DNA of 64,000 nucleotides from positions 123,633,551 to 123,697,550 of the forward strand of contig NC_079135.1 of assembly GCF_945859705.1 (NCBI RefSeq), written 5' to 3'. Position numbers and translations under genes: made by a program. This document shows, piece by piece, positions 44,959 to 56,459 of this stretch (position 1 is its first letter; each line of letters opens with the position of its first letter). The notes beneath the pieces were generated by a model. It was not told the origin of the DNA, did not search any database, and was given only the letters and a program-made list of their open reading frames with translations. The stretch comes from Episyrphus balteatus. Lineage: Eukaryota; Arthropoda; Insecta; Diptera; Syrphidae.

Positions 44959-47149
44959 CACTGAACCAAAAAGGTACATAAAATTAATGAATTTTTACAT
45001 TAAATTAATGCAAAAATTCATGGCAAATGAGCCAATGTAAAAATTCATTAAATTTAAGAATCTTTTTAAGAACAAATTCATAAGGGAATGAATCTTTCTT
45101 AAAAATTAAGAATAAGTTCTTAAATTTTAAGAATTCTGTTCATAAACGAATTCGAAAATTTTTGAATATGTAAGAAAAGTTTCTTAGATTTTAAGAAAAG
45201 TTTCTTAGATTTTAAGAAAAGTTTCTTAGATTTTTAAAAATGTTTCTTAGATTTTAAGAAAAGTTTCTTAGATTTTAAGAAAAAATTCTTAGATTTTAAG
45301 AAAAGTTTCTTACATTAAGATTATTTCTTAAATTTTATGATTTTTTTCATAAATTTCGTAAAAATTTAAATGAAATGTTGCTTAAATTTTATGAAAAAAA
45401 TCATAAAAACTAAGAATTTTTCTTGAAGTTGTATGATTGTTTTCATAAAATATAATACACTTTTCATTAAAATGTATGCATTTATTTATATAAATGCATA
45501 TAATACATTACCATTTCCATTCCAAACCTTTAATTTGTTCCTAAAAAAATTTGTATCCCAAACAAACAAACAGCAAAAGAAAACATCGCAAAATCTAAAA
45601 CAAAAAAAATGAAAATTGTTTATAAAAATAAAAGAAATTATTAAGTTTAAACGTTATAAAAATGTTTTATTGATCATTATCACTATGAACTTCACTTTAA
45701 AGTTAATTTTTAATTTAATTTTATTTTTTTAATAGATGCATCATCTGAAAAGATACAAAAAAGTTTGTATTAGTAAAATGAATATGTACTATTTGGTTTA
45801 AAAAATTGAAATATAGCTAAAAGGTTAAATTATCTTTTACCTTATTGTAATCGGCAGCATTAGACTCTGGAGCTGAAAAAAAAACAATACAGAATTGAAT
45901 AAGTTGGGGCAAAATAAAAATATAAAGAATTTAGGTAGGTATCTACATCATATAGAATAATTTGAGAAATGTTGATAATATTAAGTCAAAACAAAATTTA
46001 AATATTCAGAGAAATAAAATAAAATTCAACACTTACTTACTAAATTCCAAAGTCCAAAGTTGAAGATTACGTTTCTGCCTCCTTATTTCACAAAAATATC
46101 AAATCACGATTTTTAATTTTAAAATATGCACCTATAACAAAAAAAAATTAAAATATGTTTAATATATAAAAGAAAGCAATTTTTAACATTCTATGTTTTT
46201 ATACTTATCTGAGTATATGGGAAAGAGGCGACCACCAATATTTTACACTGTTAAATGTACTTATACTCTTCAACATTGTCTACATGGTTGAAATGCTTAA
46301 CACTGTTTATAATAAATATTGTCTTTTATTCACAAACTTTTATAACTTATTTCGGCAACGACCGTCCACTTTGAATATCAGATTTTAAATTAAATCCTCA
46401 AAGAAATCTTTCTGAGGCATAGATTCAGAACAACAGTTATTATTTTTTAGATTGATGAAAAAGTACATAGATTTTAAGAAAATATACTTAAAAACTCAAA
46501 ACGTAAGAATTTTTTCATAAATTATAAGTATACTTTCATAATATTTAATGAATTAATTCTTAAATCTTGGAAAAATATGAATTTCGAACTTAAAAAGTAT
46601 GAACAGATTCTTAAATTTTAAGAATAAGTTCTTAATACCGAATACAGGATAACGGTAAAATATTCGTTATTTTTCGATTAATGAAAAAATACATTCTTTT
46701 TAAGAAAAAATACTTAAAATTACAAAATTTATGAACTTCTTACAAATGTAATTTTTAAAATAGATTTTTTCAATTTTAGAAGGGAAAAAACGTCAATTAT
46801 AAAAATTATTTTAACTCATAATACAAATTAATGCAAAATAATAGTGAATTTAGTTTATAAAGGTATGTACAGATTCTAAAATTCAGCAAAAAAAATCTTT
46901 CCAATTGGATCTAGAAATTTATGAATTTATTCATAAACTTTCGTATTCGTTCTTAAAAAAAATTCATAAAAATATTTTCCATACGAAAATTTTTATGAAA
47001 ACTGATTCTTAAATTTTATGAATCTTTCTTAAAACTAAACTTTTTTTTTAAGAATTTGTGCTTAAATTTAATGAATTTTTCTTAAAAATGTATGAATTTT
47101 GGTTTATGAACGAGATTCATAGTTTTAAAGAATAATACTTTTTTCAGTG
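44959..47149 (-). mobile_element. 2.2 kb CACTGAA-terminus element, copy 2
   Basis: Inverted relative to 11529-13804; runs from CACTGAACCAAAAAGG to TTTTTTCAGTG. TA flanks the left end only. Better preserved than copy 1 in the middle: on the minus strand a donor (GTAAGT, ~46030), an internal exon, a second donor and acceptor, a terminal exon and AATAAA lie in order. No transposase. Confidence 0.85.
45721..45872 (-). CDS. Two splice-bounded exons inside CACTGAA element copy 2
   Basis: On the minus strand an acceptor TTTTTTTTTCAG precedes a 32 nt exon (45872 down to 45841) ending AATAAG and followed by donor GTAAAAG. A second acceptor TTTTGTATCTTTTCAG precedes 45744-45721, ending in TAA. Joined, they read PESNAADYNKMMHLLKK and stop. 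AATAAA follows at 45671-45666. An upstream donor (ATTTAGTAAGT) near 46030 suggests a preceding exon. The coordinates include the intron 45745-45840. No known domain; could be a captured host-gene 3' end or part of an ancestral element gene. Confidence 0.4.
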
Positions 47150-47254
47150 ATGAGTGCTAAAATAAGTTAACATTTAAGCAAGCTTCGTTACACACTATTC
47201 GATTAAAAAAAAACTTGAGTGAAAATGCATCTTTTCTTTACTTTTGGAACCACA

Positions 47255-47680
47255 AATCACAGGTAACATGAGTTACCAAAATAATGTAACGTGAGTTACC
47301 TAAATATTTTAAAATTTTTCCTCGAAATATTGAAAAAATGTTTGGTTTTGTCACTCATATTAAAAGCTTGTAATTTTGTATGTATGGAATCTTCATTGAA
47401 AACAAATTAAGATTCTTAATTATCACATAAAAACTTCATACTGTCGGACTCTTAAAATTCGTGTCCGATTTTTGTAACGTGAGTTACCATCAAACTTTTA
47501 TTTTTCCCAAGCAAATGTTAAAAATAAAGACAATTTTTTTAGTTAATTATGAAAGTAATAGTTATGCTCCATTCATGGATAGTAATTTCGTATCAATTTA
47601 CATTAAAATTGAAAAAAAAAAAAAAAATTATTTATGTGTTGGAAATTTTTGTGAATGTAACGTGAGTTACCATGGAATTG
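47255..47680. repeat. Four GTAACGTGAGTTAC palindromic boxes
   Basis: The dyad GTAAC-GTGA-GTTAC occurs near 47262 (one mismatch, ACATG), 47285, 47474 and 47657. The first two are 24 bp apart, the others 170-190 bp apart. Such spaced dyads resemble protein-binding sites or remnants of an element's subterminal repeats. Confidence 0.7.
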
Positions 47681-48145
47681 CCCTTATACAGAAATATCAA
47701 AAGAGACATTTTGGTATTTTTTCAATGTGGCCGAAATGTACCCACGCCGCCGAAACCAATGTGTTTATGGCCTTTTTGTTTAAGGTCTTGAAATGTAGCA
47801 TAATAATGTACAAAAGTTTTTTGGTTTTTCAAAAAAATTGTTTATTTTTAGTGAAAAATTTTCAATACAAAAAAAAGCAGAGAAAACGAGGTTTGAAAAT
47901 CTCTCAATAGATAAAAATAAATGAAATGAATTTGTTCGACATGGTTGTATTGAAGAGTTAATTTTCCGAGATCTGCGCGATGTACTTTTCAAAAAAAAAA
48001 AAGGTCTTTAAAGAATTGTGATAAACATAAAATCACCAAAGTTTTGTGGAAAAATTTAAAAAAAAATTAAAAAAAGTTTCCACGTTTGATTAAAAAAATC
48101 AATATACCACCTTTAAACTTTTACAACATGAGAACGACACAACTA

Positions 48146-48365
48146 CACTAAGGGGAAAAGCCACCATAAAACCACGTAAAATCAATGAAAACCCCGTTTA
48201 TTTAACTATTATTCGGAATGATTTTGCGTTGAAGATGAACATTTTAAAATCAACGTGAAAAAAAGGCTAATTTTTGATGGTTTCGTATCTTAAAGTCACA
48301 TAAATCAAAGTAGTTCATCTTTGAAACAACGATGTTTCAACTTTAATTTATTTTTTCCCTCAGTG
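48146..48365. mobile_element. 220 bp MITE, CACTAAGGGGAAAA type
   Basis: Left CACTAAGGGGAAAA and right TTTTTTCCCTCAGTG are imperfect inverted repeats with TA on both sides. Related to the element starting at 48520. Confidence 0.7.
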
Positions 48366-48519
48366 TAATTTTAATGTTTATATCCTTAAAATGTAGCTTA
48401 GATTATACAAATGGTTTGTGGTTTAAAAAAAAATGTTAACACCCTTATATAAACGTAGATACGAAATATAGATACTTAAAATACCAAACATCTGGAACGT
48501 ATCAAATACATGAAATATA

Positions 48520-48913
48520 CACCGAGGGAAAAAACATCTTAAAATCAACTATTTTTGAAGACGAAAATTTTAAAATAAAGTAGAGCATCGTTAGTTTAAA
48601 GTAGTTTGCCGTTATAAAACATCTTTCAACGTTATTTGAACTTTGAAAAAAAAATCATCAATTTATTAAAAAAACAGAAAAAATTGGCAGCCACTGGGAA
48701 TCGAACCTACAACTCTTGGATCTCTAGGGGAATGCTTTAGGAACGTGCTATCTCACTGTTGGAAATAAGAGTGATAAAATGCAACAAAAGCTGAAATCCG
48801 ACAAAAATAAAAAAAATTCTTACGTTGTTTCAATTTTAATTTCATGTTAGTTTTTTCAACGTTAAATAAACGTCGAACATATTACATATTACGTTGCGTT
48901 TTTTCCCTCAGTG
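48520..48913. mobile_element. 394 bp MITE, CACCGAGGGAAAAAAC type, with tRNA-like insert
   Basis: CACCGAGGGAAAAAAC and GTTTTTTCCCTCAGTG differ by one base and are flanked by TA. The interior shares AAAATCAAC and CATCTTT phrases with 48146-48365 and contains a tRNA-like segment at 48685-48765. Confidence 0.75.
48685..48765 (-). pseudogene. tRNA-like segment inside MITE
   Basis: On the minus strand CAGTGAGATAGCACG resembles an A box and GGTTCGATTCC (48697-48707) fits the B box consensus, ~45 bp apart. Acceptor and anticodon stems do not form a proper cloverleaf, so it is a tRNA-derived remnant, not a functional tRNA. Confidence 0.45.
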
Positions 48914-48919
48914 TACGAA

Positions 48920-50490
48920 ATGTATGAATCATATACGAAGAATGCGAAAGTATCGAAAGTAACGAAACATAAGAAACATACGAAATACACGAAACATACG
49001 AAACATTCGAAAGTAACGAGTAACGATATTATTGATGAGGGTACTAGTATAAAAAGTTAAGTATACATGCGGGTACTCATTTTGTAGTTACTTTTACAGT
49101 CCCACTTGTCATACGAGTTCTTCTTCTTTATTACGTTGTTAACTTGGGCATCTTCTATTGGGTTCTAAAAAGTGAAATGGTTTAAAATTTAGTACTGTTG
49201 TATAGAGTATTTATTATAAGCAAAGAGTTTATTTGAAATTTCAATACATTAAACTACATTTCTTCACGTTTGTAATTTGATAGTTATCCTGTTTCGTACT
49301 TAGGTATCCAAAATGTTCAAATTCACGAGATGTGGTGTTTTAATTCTCAAAACTTTCATTTTTTGATCTAAAATTCCTAGTGCCTATCTGTAGTGTATTT
49401 TTTTAGTAAAGAAAAACTGCTATATTTTTGTATTGCTTGCGTTATTAAAAGTTTAAAATAAAGAATTTAATAATTCACTATGGCGTATACGTAACTTTTT
49501 TTTAGAAGTAAAATAAAAATAAAATAGATTTTTTTTCGGGAAGTTCCAAATCATTGGAATATACGAATTTTGAAGCAAAATTTACAAACGAAATCAACAA
49601 ATCAAATGACTTCATCATTTTAAGTTCTAATTATTAGAAAAATCGCTTCAGAATAATTTTGTATAAGTAGTACGTGCAATAATTTCAAGCATTGATTTAT
49701 GTAATAAAACTAAACGAGTGTCCATTTCCAGTTGCAATCATTTGCAAATTACTCTTGCTCAACTAACAGCTTTTTTTAAATTGTACATAAATTGTCTTTG
49801 TAAAAAACTTCTAGGGTTTAAATATTTCAAAACCAACCCCATGAATAATCCAATCATATAACATGATGCCACGATGGCTCGTTTGAAAAACAAAAAAAAA
49901 ATTCGAAAATTTCTTTCAAAACTCTCTTTTACCTAATTTATTTCATCCAATTTAGTATAAACGACCAACATTTTTCTATAAACAGGCCCAAATAAAAGGT
50001 CAGGAATTTTAATGGTTTCATTATCCTGATTTTATTTCAAAGAACTACCACAAAAAACAGCAACGATTTTTCTTGTTAAAGAAAAACCAAAAAAAGAAAA
50101 AAAAACCAACAAATATAATAAAGACACAAAAAAACCAGACCCAAAAATAAAAATTCCAGCACATCTTTGTTTTATTTTCACTCAACACCCACACCCATCA
50201 TTTGAGCCTTGACATCGTGCCAACACAACACTGTCGATTTCAATTTAAACAAAAACAAAATAAAAAGAAAAAAGTAGAAATACAAACATTTCCCATGAAT
50301 TTGCTCTAACAAATGTTAAAGTGTGTGTTAAAGGAAGAGGAACTCTGCTGAGGGTTAAACCAAGATTTTTCAACCTTTTTTTCAAATGCAACAAATTACG
50401 CGCGCCTTCGTACAAGGCCAGTATTTCAATATAAACAAAATTTGTATGGCAAAGAAAAAAAAATTTACATTTAACATTCAAAAGGAGAGA
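48920..50490. other. No recognisable gene
   Basis: Starts with an imperfect ACGAAACATA-type run (48905-49020); the rest is AT-rich single-copy-looking DNA. Confidence 0.45.
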
Positions 50491-50492
50491 GG

Positions 50493-50615
50493 ATGAATGA
50501 AGGACAGCAAAAATTGCTAGCGCTAAAATGTAAATGCGATGACGAAGAATCGACGTTAGTTGACTACGACAAAGAACGGTGCGGTGCCATCATATTTGGA
50601 CTTGTTAAAATGTAG
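50493..50615 (+). CDS. Short ORF of host-like composition, 40 codons
   Basis: Reads from ATG (50493) to TAG (50613-50615), with an in-frame upstream TAA ~20 codons or fewer before it. The peptide contains LLALKCKCDDEESTLVDYDK and then ERCGAIIFGLVKM, rich in D, E, K and C rather than the K/N/F/I of random AT-rich frames. The context before ATG (GAGAGAGG) is not a strong insect Kozak signal. No family recognised. It may be a small peptide gene, part of an exon, or chance in a GC-richer patch. Confidence 0.25.
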   Translation: MNEGQQKLLALKCKCDDEESTLVDYDKERCGAIIFGLVKM

Positions 50616-50619
50616 ACAC

Positions 50620-51675
50620 TAAACATACACAACACGACAGCAAAAGCCAGCCAAGCGTAATCCATTTAAAAAGTCACCATGACGAATAGAATAGTAACAT
50701 GAGTTTTCTATACCATCATATAGCTTGGAAGACTCAATAAAATAAAAAAAAAAAAATAAGGAAAATAGACACGAAGGGAGTTTTCGTCCTTTGAAGGAAG
50801 GATTTTCGTAAAACCCTTGGGGTTCGTTGAAAAAAGACCTAATAAAATGTGAATAAAAAAAAAGCAGATTAGGGTTTCGGGGGAATGCATAAGTCAAATT
50901 TGGTTCATAGAGACTTATCCCCATAACTTTATATACGATAAGTTGAGTTTTACTTATGTAGATAAGGGTGCGTAGGATATTTGAAAATTTATTGTTTACT
51001 AAATTTGAAAGAAGAAAAAAGGCGTAGGTTTGAGAAATATTAAAAGCCATAGAAGTTAAAACCAGTTGACTACATTTTAATCATTTTTGATGTTATTTTT
51101 ATGGAAAAGTTAATTTTTTAAGGAATCAATAATCATTTGAAGCTTTATTGGGTTTTAAAAAGGACTGCGTAGTATAAAACATTATAACTTAAAAAGGTTA
51201 AAAAAGTTTTGTATAAAATTATTTTTCAACTTTTTTATGTAATTTTCAATTCATTCAAGAGTTTGCACAGCAAAGCTTTAAATTTTGTTGGAAATTAAAA
51301 TTATGTAAGGACTATCCTTAAAACTGTTAACAAAGTATTCAGGAAATCCATTAATCTATTTTGTACTTTTAAAGTTTCACTTAGGCAAACCACATGTAAT
51401 TTTATATACATTATATTACAAGATTTATGGATGTTAATTTCATCAAATAATACTGTCAAATAAGCACTTTTTATGAAAATTTTGAAATAATAGCGTGCAT
51501 GGGAGACGAGATCTCTAAAATGATTTAAATTTTTACTAAAAAGTTACGGATTGAAAGATCAGAAATACAATTTATAAATTTTTTTAAGAATTTTTAAATT
51601 TAAATTGGTTGTATCTACAATATAAAGTACTATAAAATGGTTTACAAATAAACGGATACTTCAAAGAATATTTTT
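50620..51675. other. No recognisable gene
   Basis: A 143-codon minus-strand frame (50619-51050) shows no domain, no splice context and is low-complexity at its centre (FFFFYF); I do not consider it a gene. Confidence 0.5.
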
Positions 51676-51678
51676 TTT

Positions 51679-53127
51679 GACGTGATAACGTCTTATAAAT
51701 CGATGATCCATGGCAGCCACCACAAAAAAAGTGACGCCATTTTCTATTGATACACTCTCGCACTTTCGCAGTGCGGCAAAAATTTCAATTAAAAATTAAA
51801 AAATAAACTATTAGAGATACAAAAATCTTCTATAGCTTATTTGAAAGATAATAACCTAAAGCTTAATCCAAATGAAGAATTTTTAAAAATTCACTCATTT
51901 AATAGGGTAAACAGGAGTAAAACGAAAAGATGAAATTTGGGCTAAAATCTAAACGCGAAGTCGTAGAGAATTAATTTTTTTTGATGAATTTTTGAAAAAC
52001 ACCTTATTTTTTAGGGGTATTTTTGGGAAATTTTTGATTTTAAGCTTTTTTTTGGAGTGCTCAAAAAATCTCGAACTTATAGGACATGTAGGCCTTATGC
52101 ATACATGTGCAAAAACTTGGAATCGTTTAGTGAGTTTTGACGGAATAAGGGAAGAAACAAGTTTTAAAAAAACACGTTTTTTGACCGTTTTTAACCGATT
52201 TTCATCGTTTTTTATTTTAATCTTTTTTTCTTTAATATATAGAGGAATATTATATAAAGAGTAATGATAGATCATGACCACGACTAAATGTGTGCGAAGT
52301 TTCAATCATTTTCGCAGAACCAATTTTGAGATAACGGTAAAATGAAATTTTAGAATTTAACAGGTTATACATTTTGACCAAGTGCAGATAGAAATTTTAT
52401 TAAACATTTATAAACATCCTGATACAATTACCTTTCATTTGGTATATCACACATAACAGTAGACTAACTACAAGCTACACAATGTTAAATCAAGAAACTT
52501 GCGAAAAACCTCAAAACACCAGTGGAGATCTGTTGCCCCTCGAACAGCCACCAGTGTGGGAAGTAACGTAATCTCAGTCTAGAAATTCGACATGGTTGAC
52601 TTTAAAAAATTCTAACTTCTCTTGTCGGCATCTTTGAAATGAGATTGATACGTCATATGAAAGGTGAAATAATAAGCTTTCACATGGTATATATTTTTTA
52701 TAGGCTGTCAAAGTAAAAAATTGATTCCATAGCCTGAGAACATAAAAATAAATGTTTTTTTTTGTTTGCTTTTTTTAATGAAATTTGATCGAGTTCAAAA
52801 AATTCTAGCTCTTTTTGTAGATGTGTCGTAGACCTGATAGATATAAATCTTTTGAGCTAAGACAATAAGCTTTCAGATGTTAGGGAATAAATGAATTAAT
52901 GACATGAGAAGATAAAAATTCATGTTTTTTTTTTTGCTTTTTTTTGATGAAAATGATTGTTTTCAATAAATTATTTTTATACTTTTTGCGCATTGTAAAA
53001 ATTTAAAAATGGTTTTATTCTTAAGAAGAAATATTTGGCTTTTAAATTCAAAGCACACAACCTGTTTTCTGACGACGTTATCACGTAAAATCGTCGTCCG
53101 TAAACCGGCTTTACAGACAACCTCTTT
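51679..53127 (+). mobile_element. Unclassified repeat family, copy A (1.45 kb)
   Basis: Begins TTGACGTGATAACGTCTTAT and ends GACGACGTTATCACGTAAAA, CCGTAAACCGGCTTTACAGA, CAACCTCTTTTTT. The ACGTGATAACGTC near both ends forms an inverted pair. Near the left end is TGGCAGCCACCACAAAAAAA with GTGACGCCATTTT. Compared with 58256-60322 it lacks ~250 bp near the left end. No ORF. Class uncertain. Confidence 0.8.
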
Positions 53128-53129
53128 TT

Positions 53130-55075
53130 TAATACTGTTTCAGGAAAAAAGCATTTATATGTTATTTTGTGTTTAATTTGCAACATTACGTAAATAATTG
53201 TTTAGGTACTATTTTTCCCACAAATTCCTTTCTATGAATTAATAGGTAGTTACTATTGACAAAATGTTTATTCTTAGAACAATTAACCCTTAACATTTAT
53301 ATATTATGACAAAAAAATTTTACTAATTACGAGTATATTTATTAAAAAAAAATATTCCATCCATTAAAAAATAAATCGAAACTTTTAACCTTTTTTTCCA
53401 TAAATTTTAACTTTCATTCACTAAATATAATTTTTCAACAGTGACCCATTAACAAGGTGGGAGTTCATTGCAGTCCAAACATACAAAAATAAACTATTGA
53501 AACTTTCTGTGTTGAATAATAATTTTCCATTAAAATAGAATTACTGCCAAATGAATAGACTTTAGAAAATTTTGCAACGGAGGAGGTGAAACGGTGTGGT
53601 GGTTGAATATGAATGTTGCATTCAAAATTTTAGAAAGAAAATTATTTCATTAAGTATTCAATTAAAAACTATTTTAGTGAAATGAAATTGATTGCTCTTT
53701 TGTTAAATTTTATTTGAAATAAAGTTTGACAAAATTATGGTTACAATAGTTAAATTCAAAGAACTAGTTGAAAACTTTACTAAAATACTTTAATTATTGA
53801 CAAATTTATAAAATGGAATTTTAAAAAGTTAAAAATAGTTTGATAAATATTTCAAATCATTTTTGAGTAATTAATAACGTCCTTGGAATAGTTTAAGTAC
53901 AAAAAGCTAAATTTACATGAAAGAATTTTTTATTATTTTAAAATGGTGATTTTTAATGATTATACAAATATTTAAATCAATACAAATATTATTAAATATT
54001 TTGAAGAAGATTGTAGAATAAACAAAAAAATACCAAAAAGAACTAAAACTACATAATCTTTCATAATTATCTTAAAAGTCTATACTGGGCACTACTTATT
54101 TATACCATTGTGACTCCTTGCAAATTATCGTTATTTTAACACTTTATTGTGAGAACAACTTAGGTAAATATAACTAATTATATCGAGTCTTATGAAAACT
54201 TTCGGGTCACTGTGGTGTATGAGTATTTTTTTTCTATGAAAATCATTTATTGTCTAAAAAAATTCTTTTTTGCCTGGCTTCAGTCAATTAAAAGTGTTTT
54301 ATATTTCTTTTGTTTTAAATCAAAGTTATAAGTGTGTGTAAGTTAATTGGTTATGGGCAACTTAATTCACAACAAGTCTTAAAATATTTTTTTTTTTTTT
54401 TGCTTAATACCTATGTGAGATGAAGCATATTGTCTTGTGACATGGGTTTTCTTCCATCTTTAATGCCCTCATACCATAAAACGTATTTAATAATGATTGA
54501 TGATAGTTATTTTAAATTCCTCCTTGCAATATAATACAAATTAACACATCTGTTGCAATGCTTTTTAAATCAGACCTTAATTACCCTTTTTTTTTTTTAA
54601 AGAAAACACAGGTCTTGACTTAAATGAACCCATTAAAATGCCTATTCATATCATTTTTATGTTTGTATTTTGTACCTACGTGTTTCTTAATTATCTTGAA
54701 GAACAAAAGAAATAACATTTTCACTCAATTTAGAACAAACTAATTGTGTAGTACCTTTTTGTAGGTGGTTGTGGTTATGATATGGCGATGGGGGTTGAAA
54801 ATAAAAAAATAAAATAAAAGAAAATAAATTTTAAAATAGATTCAAATTAAAAAAATCCTGGAATAAAGTTTTGTGAATTTTTCTGTTGATAGATATGATT
54901 TTAAATTTTTAAATATAAAATAATTGAAAAAATAATATTTTGAAAAACTAGAAACTCTATGACAGGCATTTCTTACTAAAAAAAAGTACGTATAGGCCAT
55001 AGTGACGCCTTTGAAAATATCGTTTTCTAACAGACCATTGTTCTATTTTCAAAGTTGAGAAAAAAAACCTTTGTT
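53130..55075. other. Single-copy-looking AT-rich DNA
   Basis: No repeat copy, exon or RNA gene recognised. Confidence 0.45.
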
Positions 55076-55079
55076 TAAG

Positions 55080-56456
55080 GGGTCAGTAAAAAAAATAAAA
55101 AATCAATTCTGCAATTTCCCAAAAGCTAAAAAAAAATACCTCTATTATTTTCTCATTATATTAATTTGTTTATTTTAAAAGCTTACAAAAAAAATTATGC
55201 AATTTAAAATTACAGTATTTCTTCTTAAGAATAAAACCATTTTTAAATTTTTACAATGCGCAAAAAGTATAAAAATAATTTATTGAAAACAATCATCAAA
55301 AAAAAAGCAAAAAAAAAAAAACATGAATTTTTATCCTCTCACGTCATTAATTCCATTTTTTTCTAGAACAACCTATACAAAATTTTATACCATCTGAAAG
55401 CTTATTGTCTTAGCTCAAAATATGTCTATGAGACATCTACAAAAAGAGCTAGAATTTTTTGAACTCGATCAAATTTCATTAAAAAAAACCGAAAAAACAT
55501 TTATTTTTATGTTCTCAGGCTATGGAATCAATTTTTTTGTTTGACAACCTATAAAAAATATATACCATGTAAAAGCTTGTTATTTTACCTTTAATATGAC
55601 GTATCAATCTCATTTCAAAGATGCCTACAAGAGTTAGAATTTTTTAAAGTCAACCATGTCGAATTTATAGACTGAGATTACAGTACTTCCCACACTGGTG
55701 GCTGTTCGGGGGGCAACAGATCTAGACTGGTGTTTTGAGGTTTTTCGCAAGTTTCTTGATTTAACATTGTGTAGCTTGTAGTAAGTCTACCATTATGTGT
55801 GATATACCAAATGAAAGATAATTGTATCAGGATGCTCATAAAAGTTAAATAAAATTTCTATCTGCTCTTGGTCAAAAGTTATAACCTGTTGAATTCTAAA
55901 ATTTTATTTTAGCGTTATCTCAAAATTGTGTTTGCGAAAATGATTGAAACTTCGCACACATTTAGTCGTGGTCATGGTCTACCATTACTCAATATACTTT
56001 ATTCCTGTATCTATTAAAGAAAAAAGATACAAATAAAAAACGATGAAAATCGGTAAAAAATGGTCAAAAAACCTGTTTTTAAAAACTTGTTTCTTCCGTT
56101 TTTCAGTCAAAACTCACTAAACGATTCCACATGATTGCACATGTATGCATAAGGCCAAAAACTACATGTCCTATAAGTTTGAGATTTTTTGAACACTCCA
56201 AAAAAAAAGCTAAAAATACCCCTAAAATACTAGGTGTTTTTCAAAAATTCATATATCGAAACGCAGCTGTGGAAAAAAATCCGTATTAGAATCCTAATTT
56301 TTTTTCTCTCATCTTTTACCTGACACCTTTAGAATTCTCAAAAAAAATGTTCCCTACCCAAAATCATCATTTTGTCATAGCCCCAACACGTGTACAACTT
56401 TCAAACAAAACGTTATAGCATAGTTTCAAAATTTTTTAGAATTTTATCACGTCAAA
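55080..56456 (-). mobile_element. Unclassified repeat family, copy B (inverted, one end missing)
   Basis: Reverse complement of most of the 58256-60322 copy, ending in TTTATCACGTCAAAAAA, the mirrored terminus. The GACAACCTC end is missing on the left. Keeps the segment deleted in copy A (CCAACACGTGTACAACTTTC). Confidence 0.8.
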
Positions 56457-56459
56457 AAA

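Noticed and set aside
47461..47910. 149-codon plus-strand ORF
   Set aside because: Begins at a GTG codon, which is not a normal insect start, is interrupted by poly-K from an A-run, and has no recognised domain.
50619..51050. 143-codon minus-strand ORF
   Set aside because: Low-complexity aromatic runs, no domain, no splice context; length is not exceptional in 64 kb of DNA.
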